From assembly GCA_014871385.1 (NCBI GenBank), contig CM026431.1:7127778-7191777 (forward strand): a stretch of DNA of 64,000 bases, given 5' to 3'. Positions 58,281 through 64,000 of the stretch are shown piece by piece. The notes beneath the pieces are model-generated. The model was not told where the DNA came from. It saw only the letters and a list, made by a program, of their open reading frames with translations, and searched no databases. The position numbers and the translations under genes are program-made. Origin of the DNA: Ceratodon purpureus (taxonomy: Eukaryota > Streptophyta > Bryopsida > Pseudoditrichales > Ditrichaceae). Every line of letters starts with the position of its first letter. Position 1 is the first letter of the stretch.

Positions 58281-59505
58281 GGAAGAATAAATGAATTCGA
58301 AGTAAGTCAAAAAATAAATTTTATTAGAGAGTCAGAACCAAAATAAGTGTATGTTCAAAATAATTTTTAAACAATCCATCGAAAATCACATAAAGACATT
58401 TTATGAACCGCAGGCTTTACCAATATAATTTGAACACTTTTGATGAAATGATTTTGAATTGTGAAACGGAAAAATAATACAAGAAACTTAAATTTAATTA
58501 TGTGTTATGTCATATTAGTTATCTCTTGTTGGAGCCAAAATACAAATCTCTCCGATGTCAACGATCACTCCAAATAAACACATGACATTAGAAACACACA
58601 ATAAACTCCCTCTTACAATCGTTTGCACATGACACCAAAAGCACACAATAAACTACCTCTTACAATCGTATGCACAAGAAAAGGTATTCCAATTTCAATC
58701 CTTTATAACATATTCTAATTTTTCAATAAAAATTATTTTTACACATTTTAAAATCACTTTTCACTTGCAATATTATGTAATATAAAAAAGAGTCATTGAT
58801 TGGGTTATTTATCAATATTCAAAAAAACTCCAAATCAATTTTAAAAAGAATCGGAAGCTAATATTCATTGGATTTGAATGTAATTATGAATATGTAATTA
58901 TATAGATTTGAATGTAATCATAAATATGTAATTATATATATTGGAAGAATCAATAAATTCAAAGTAAGTCAAAAAAATAAATTTAATAAAAGAATCAAAA
59001 CCAAAATAAGTGTATGTTCAAAATAATTTTTAAACAATCCATCGAAAATCACATAAAGACATTTTATGAACCGCAGGCTTTACCAATATAATTTGAACAC
59101 TTTTGATGAAACGATTTAGAAATTTGAAACGGAAATATAATACAAAAAACTTAAATTTAATTATGTGTTATGTCATATTAGTTATTTGTTGTAGGAGCCA
59201 AAATACAAATCTCTCCGATGTCAACAATCACTCCATAAAAACACATGAAATTAGAAACACACAATAAACTACCTCTTACAATCGTATGCAATAGAAAAGG
59301 TATTCCAAATTTAATCTTTTATAACATATTTTAATTTTTTAATAAATAATAATATTACACATTTTAAAATCACTTTTTACTTGAAATAACATGTAATAGA
59401 TAAAGAATCTTTAAGTGAATGATTTATCGATATTTAAAAAAATTCCAAATCAATTTTAAAAAGTATTGTAAAACTTATATCGATGGATTTGAATGTAATT
59501 ATAGA
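58281..59505. repeat. 662-bp tandem duplication in AT-rich DNA
   Basis: The block starting GGAAGAATAAATGAATTCGA at 58281 recurs from 58943 (GGAAGAATCAATAAATTCAA). A long central part, including ATCCATCGAAAATCACATAA and ACCGCAGGCTTTACCAATAT, is identical in both. The second copy fades out near 59505. No reading frame is present. Confidence 0.8.
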
Positions 59506-60980
59506 TTTGGTACTGCTACTTTTTTAATACCTGAATGATTGTAGGTGCAAAAAAAACATCCTTGGATGTTTGAATTGTAAATCCTCTTGAATTGTAAATC
59601 CTCCAATGAATTTTTAAAATATATCTTCATTAAATATATATAAGTATAATTAAGTCTACAAATGTATTGATAAAAATTATAAGAATCTTTAGATATGTTT
59701 ATGTCTTCAAATATATTGATAGAAATGCAAATTTATTTTATAATAATAAATTTATTTTTAAATTTCATTCTAATGATTCAAAACTTCAAAACATTGAGTA
59801 GAAATTTATAAAATTAAAACTTCATCTTTTTTTTAATATGAAGTGTGATGAGATATTTACTTAAATCCTGGCCTTGGCAAATTGAATAAAATTCCGAGTC
59901 GAATAAAAATTGATCAATTTTGATAATATTATGCACTAAGCCAATGTATTCTTTGTCAAGAAATTCATAAATTGCATAACATCATGGTCTTACAATTGAA
60001 ATGTACTTCAAATTTTAGTTAATTATCCATTCTTCTTAAAGAAATTATAACTTAATTTTATTGTTTTTATTGATTGCTCATTACTTTCAAAAATTCCAAT
60101 CTATTGGTTACACATTTTTTTAAATTTTCACTCAATGTTTTTATGTAATTTTGGCTTTATAATATCTTTATGGTTTATATCTTCCAAATCAATGATCTAA
60201 TGTAAATTTATGAGAGTAGCAAATATTTCAAATACTATTTTAAAAGTATTGACACTTATGTTGGAAATATATCTGACAAAGTACATCAATGTTTTCAATT
60301 TCACTAATATTTGAAAGGAAAAGTATCACCTTTGCTTCCAAACATTATCTTTGCATTGAAGTAACAGATGTTTATTCTCCGTATTTTAAAAGAACAACAA
60401 TGGAAGCAACCAATGTAGATTTCACATGATTTTTTTCAATATAAAGGAAAACAAATAATATGTCATTGATTGATCGATAAATGATATAAAGAAGCTTGAA
60501 AGAGGATGACATAAATTGGAAATTATAGCATTTATTTTTAATAAGTTAATTTAAATAGCACAACTATTTTTGGGAGGGACGCCACCCCTCTATTTCACAA
60601 CCCTTCATTTTATTACTTTTCACTCCACCTTTCAAATCTATACCGTCCAATGCCATCTCGCCACCTTTTTTTTCTGTTTTCTTTTCACTTGAATAACATT
60701 CTACATGAACTCTAGGTTATGATAATAACTTCAAAATTATTACCGTAACACCATAGCAAGTTTGTCACCGGGTAAATGAGTGTTTATTTTTATTTTTGTT
60801 TTTTTGAATCAATAAGTTTAGCCTCTCAAAAATCGAAGTTTCCAATTTTATTTTTTCTGGCAAAAATCAGCAATTTTTTTGAATTCTACGTTAAACTGTC
60901 GTTCATTTCTATGGGAGTACAGGTGGAATGACCCTTAGCTCCACGTCAGTTCCCAGACTGAAGTAAAAGTAGCAACGGCT
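59506..60980. other. AT-rich sequence without recognisable features
   Basis: Composition is strongly A+T with no long frame, no tandem repeat and no terminal repeats that I could recognise. Confidence 0.4.
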
Positions 60981-61662
60981 GTCACAAAACAGCGATCCAT
61001 GTGCGTAAATTACTGCTCGAGTGAATACCATTGTGTGGTCCCTACCGCTCCATTCGCTGCCCATGCGCACTGCCATCTGATTGGCTCCGTCTATGCCGAC
61101 TTAGCACATCTCCCGGGAAGAGCCCCGGAAAGGTTCGCTCTGAAGGGGACTAAGTTCCACTGAGTACTAAGCGTCATCTCCCGTAGTCCCCGGCAGCACG
61201 AACGACACCCTTGCTACTAGTGGATGAGGATATTACTTGTTCTGACTCTACAACGCCTATGTAGACCATATCAAAATGGTCCGTCTTAGAGGGCAGCTTG
61301 AAATTCCGAACATGGTAATATCAAGATCCCCATGCTCGTGTGAAAATTTCATCGCCTAGCCCAACATGAAATTTGAGAAACGGCATGTGCAAGATGGACC
61401 AACCAATGACGGATACTGAGGTCGCTTACCAGCCCCGGAAATCATCTCAAATAAGTAGCCGTTGTCTAGGTGTGTGGGCAACGGTAAAAGTGAATAACAT
61501 GTCCCGAACTCTCCGATCCAGATTAGAAAGTAAACCCCACGCTTCGCAAAAATGTACCACCGGTAAACTTTGGTGTACATTGATGAGCGCATCCTAGTAT
61601 CGAGACAGGGGAGATGGTGAATGTATCCCTAAACGTAGGTAACTTTCCATGCCCTTAGATCG

Positions 61663-62422
61663 TCAGGAGGGTAAATAATACACACGGAACCACAAGACGA
61701 CACAGGATACAGCGCTAAGAAGAGCGGGAACGCAAACGGATGGTCGATAGATCGGGGACATCTGAAACTGGTGGTACTTCTTCACTGCGAGTAGAAAAAA
61801 AATGGAGAAGGACCTCCGCACTGGAGAGAAAAAACCCGGTTTCCTACTAGTGCATCCACCGCTGGGTAAATAAACTCCGTCTTCCACCACGCTGCCGTTT
61901 TGCTGCTAGGATTTTCAAAGATGGTCTTTAGCCTGATTCTTGCTGGTTAATAGGCCCCAGTAATGGAGCTGCTGATCGTGATCTCAATTTTGCAGAAAAC
62001 TGCGCTGCAATCCGATGATGTAGCACAAACATGTGAGCGATTAGAAACAGCGACTGTTCCACACCAAGAGAAATGGAAGGGTAATTGTCTGACAAACCTC
62101 TATTCGATGCCTGATAGTTCTAAAAATTAACCCTTGGAGTTCGAAGTGGGAAGGTTAAACTTATTCCGGAGTGCTTAAATAATGCAATGCTGTAGAAGAC
62201 AGAACTCAACTTACACTTATAACGAGCTCGAAAGGCTACAAAATTTTCGAGAACATGGTTGATCGACCCTTGCAGAGGCAATGTTCTTGATGCAAGCTGC
62301 TCTTCTGTGCTCGGTGGCTTGGGCGTGCTGCAATTCTCTCCTGTAGCATTCTTGAACTTCCCCGTGCTTTTCCAGTCCGTTGCACATTCTAATTGTCTTG
62401 ATTTAGAGCTCATAGAGTCCAT
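61663..62422 (-). CDS. Candidate 5' exons of an unrecognised minus-strand gene
   Basis: From ATG 62422 (MDSMSSKSRQLECATDWKST) the frame runs to a strong donor, GTAAGT at 62214, giving 208 nt and leaving one base of a codon. It includes STPKPPSTEEQLASRTLPLQ and HVLENFVAFRARYK. The frame is also open upstream (RSDSEGDKRKSFVVFEDD), so an earlier exon boundary is possible. An acceptor at 61785 (CTACTCGCAG) would continue in phase with KKYHQFQMSPIYRPSVCVPA to a stop at 61663. No family is recognised. The frames between 60981 and 61660 are not convincing on either strand. Confidence 0.35.
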
Positions 62423-62519
62423 GTCATCTTCAAAAACTACGAAGGACTTTCTCTTGTCTCCTTCGCTGTCAGACCTGAATGTCAAGATTCTCAAGACTCT
62501 CAGATGGAAGCATTGAGAG

Positions 62520-63491
62520 AGGGAAAAAATAAAAAAATGTCTAATGCCTGAAAAGAACGTTCAACGCCCTGTCCGCCCCACGTGTACACTTCCTCGTTAA
62601 CCCGTGCCATCCAATGTAGCATGCCATCGTCTCTCAGAGTTCAACCCCGAAGCCTAAGATTGGGCCGTTTCTCTCAAAAATACAAATAATTCTCGTGTTC
62701 ACCAAACAACTAGTCCAACTGAAAAAATCCATGTCCAGAATGTGCACGCCTCGAACACATCGACAACAGCGCTTGAAGTGGCTGGCTGCGACCGAGTTAT
62801 AGATAAACATGTTTTCGGAGCAACTGCTTACACAGGTCGCACAAATATTCCAGATAAGACTTATCGATAGATCTTAAATACAGAACAAAAGAGACGCAGA
62901 GGGCAAGTACCTCAAGCTGAATTCATACGGACTGCCGTCAAATTGAACCGAGAAAAAGGATTGACACGAGAAAAATGATTGCTGGAGGAGTCAACTGATT
63001 GCTGGAGGAGTCAATTGATTGATAACTGATGGATATCACCAGACACAATTAGAAATGTGCACCCCGAAATGAAAACATACTACTGGGTACTAGTTCCTCC
63101 CACCCGTACTATAAACTTTGCAGAATTCAAAAGCGTGCAGCATATAAGTGCGGAAAGTAGATATTTACCTTGTAGCAGTCAAGTGTACAATTCGGAACAG
63201 CTGCTCATTGCGTAGAATTACAGTACTCCTGTAGAACCTGCCATAGCCATGAAGGTAGAAACTCTTCCACAAACAAGGTTGATAAAGGAAACTCACCGAG
63301 ACTGGACAAAGAAACAGTTTGCAAGAGAAAAATTACTGAGGGGGTTGTCATTGATGTCGAACATACAAGGAAAATTTACAAAAACCAAAAACAAGGGCTG
63401 CCGTTACATTTACAAGTTCGCAAAATTACGCGGTTTAGAAGTCTGAAGCCCCAATTCCTACCACATCTGCCCTGCCCTGATTAGAACATAG
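62520..63491. other. Intergenic region, one weak small ORF
   Basis: A GATTGCTGGAGGAGTCAA unit is doubled near 62980-63015. A 65-codon basic frame from ATG 63249 (MKVETLPQTRLIKETHRDWT) has no supporting signal. A 24-bp string at 63323-63346 recurs at 63816-63839 inside the next gene. Confidence 0.35.
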
Positions 63492-63545
63492 GGTACTACG
63501 TTAGCCTGTGCCGCAAGTCTATCATCGCCACTCCCAGCCCAGTGC

Positions 63546-64000
63546 ATGATTGCTGCGATTGAAGGACCACGTGTAGATCCAAACCGGCCCCTCTCAGAGA
63601 AGAGGGCGAAGGGCGAATTGATAAAAAAAATAAAAATGGAGAGCCGTTCCACTCAGACACGGAGCCGTGAACTCTCAACAGGTGTGCCTAGCAGCTGCTG
63701 TTTTGACAATGATGCAGCCACGTCGCGGAGGAGTCCTGTAATCACGCATAGCCTTCAACTCCCTGGCGGCTCTTGCAACCGCTGTGTCCTGTACCCGCCC
63801 CGATGCAATCCAGAGAAGAGAAAAATTACTGAGGGGGTTAGCGTGGAAGGCGACTTAGACGCTCATGAACAACATGATAGCAGCTCTGAGGGCACATCCA
63901 CTGATTGCCACATGCAGGACAGTACCAACGTCCAACATGTCCACACTCAACGCACTTTCGTTTCAGAGCAGAATGCCAATGGGAATGAACGGGCCCAGGC
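63546..64000 (+). CDS. 5' part of an unrecognised host gene, truncated by window edge
   Basis: From ATG 63546 (MIAAIEGPRVDPNRPLSEKR) the frame is open for 151 codons to the window edge. A second in-frame ATG at 63636 (MESRSTQTRSRELSTG) could be the start instead. An in-frame TAG lies at 63489. The N-terminal part is basic. Cysteines cluster in SSCCFDND and SCNRCVLYPPRC, followed by a polar acidic stretch (EGDLDAHEQHDSSSEG). The Cys pairs may bind zinc, but I recognise no domain. An open run of 509 nt from the upstream stop is unlikely by chance. Confidence 0.5.
   Translation, partial: MIAAIEGPRVDPNRPLSEKRAKGELIKKIKMESRSTQTRSRELSTGVPSSCCFDNDAATSRRSPVITHSLQLPGGSCNRCVLYPPRCNPEKRKITEGVSVEGDLDAHEQHDSSSEGTSTDCHMQDSTNVQHVHTQRTFVSEQNANGNERAQ

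Noticed and set aside
1-64000. CRISPR arrays, operons, bacterial-type promoters, tRNA or rRNA genes
   Set aside because: Introns and plant-type elements show a eukaryotic nuclear sequence; tandem repeats here lack unique spacers, and I saw no convincing tRNA or rRNA by reading.

Overview
The window looks like nuclear DNA of a plant-lineage eukaryote. Coding exons end at GT and resume after AG in consistent phase. Between them lie plant-type mobile elements: a CACTA/TNP2 transposon, a hAT transposon and Ty3/gypsy elements, one with the 18-nt primer-binding site typical of plant Ty3 elements. My best guess is a streptophyte alga or early-diverging land plant such as Chara. This is an impression and was not checked against any database.

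Layout. (1) 1-11.5 kb holds a partial minus-strand gene running off the left edge. Head to head with it is a 12-exon gene (716-11519, 1255 codons in phase) for a protein combining a ParB-like domain with a prokaryote-type DNA N4/N6-methyltransferase domain. Its 3.7-kb second intron is filled with a roughly 183-bp satellite and near-palindromic motifs. (2) 11.5-16 kb is pyrimidine-rich and AT-rich repeat DNA plus a broken LTR-element end. (3) 16.2-19.3 kb is a spliced CACTA transposase lacking its 5' part, followed by an unrecognised two-exon reading frame. (4) 22,280-35,041 is a young, whole-looking Ty3/gypsy element (435-bp LTRs, 5-bp target duplication) whose single 3522-codon frame carries an unusual C-terminal extension of about 1290 residues. 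It sits 70 bp upstream of a TATA box. (5) 35.1-39.8 kb holds a multi-exon gene of unknown function and an F-box-like gene. (6) 40,019-57,033 is a 17-kb hAT element with CAGGGTTGT inverted ends and an imperfect 8-bp target duplication. It carries four transcription units in two convergent pairs: hAT transposase versus a RING-H2 protein, and a paralogue of the RING protein's N-terminal domain versus a protein kinase. Every unit has a GC-rich CCGTCC/GGCCGT repeat array upstream. (7) 57-61 kb is a short open exon-like segment followed by AT-rich repeat DNA. (8) 61.6-64 kb has a likely minus-strand host gene and the 5' part of a plus-strand gene running off the right edge.

The two most interesting items are the composite 17-kb hAT element and the intron-rich ParB-like/methyltransferase gene. 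Each of the four hAT genes is divided between two reading frames. Whether that is decay, sequencing error or recoding cannot be settled from the sequence alone.
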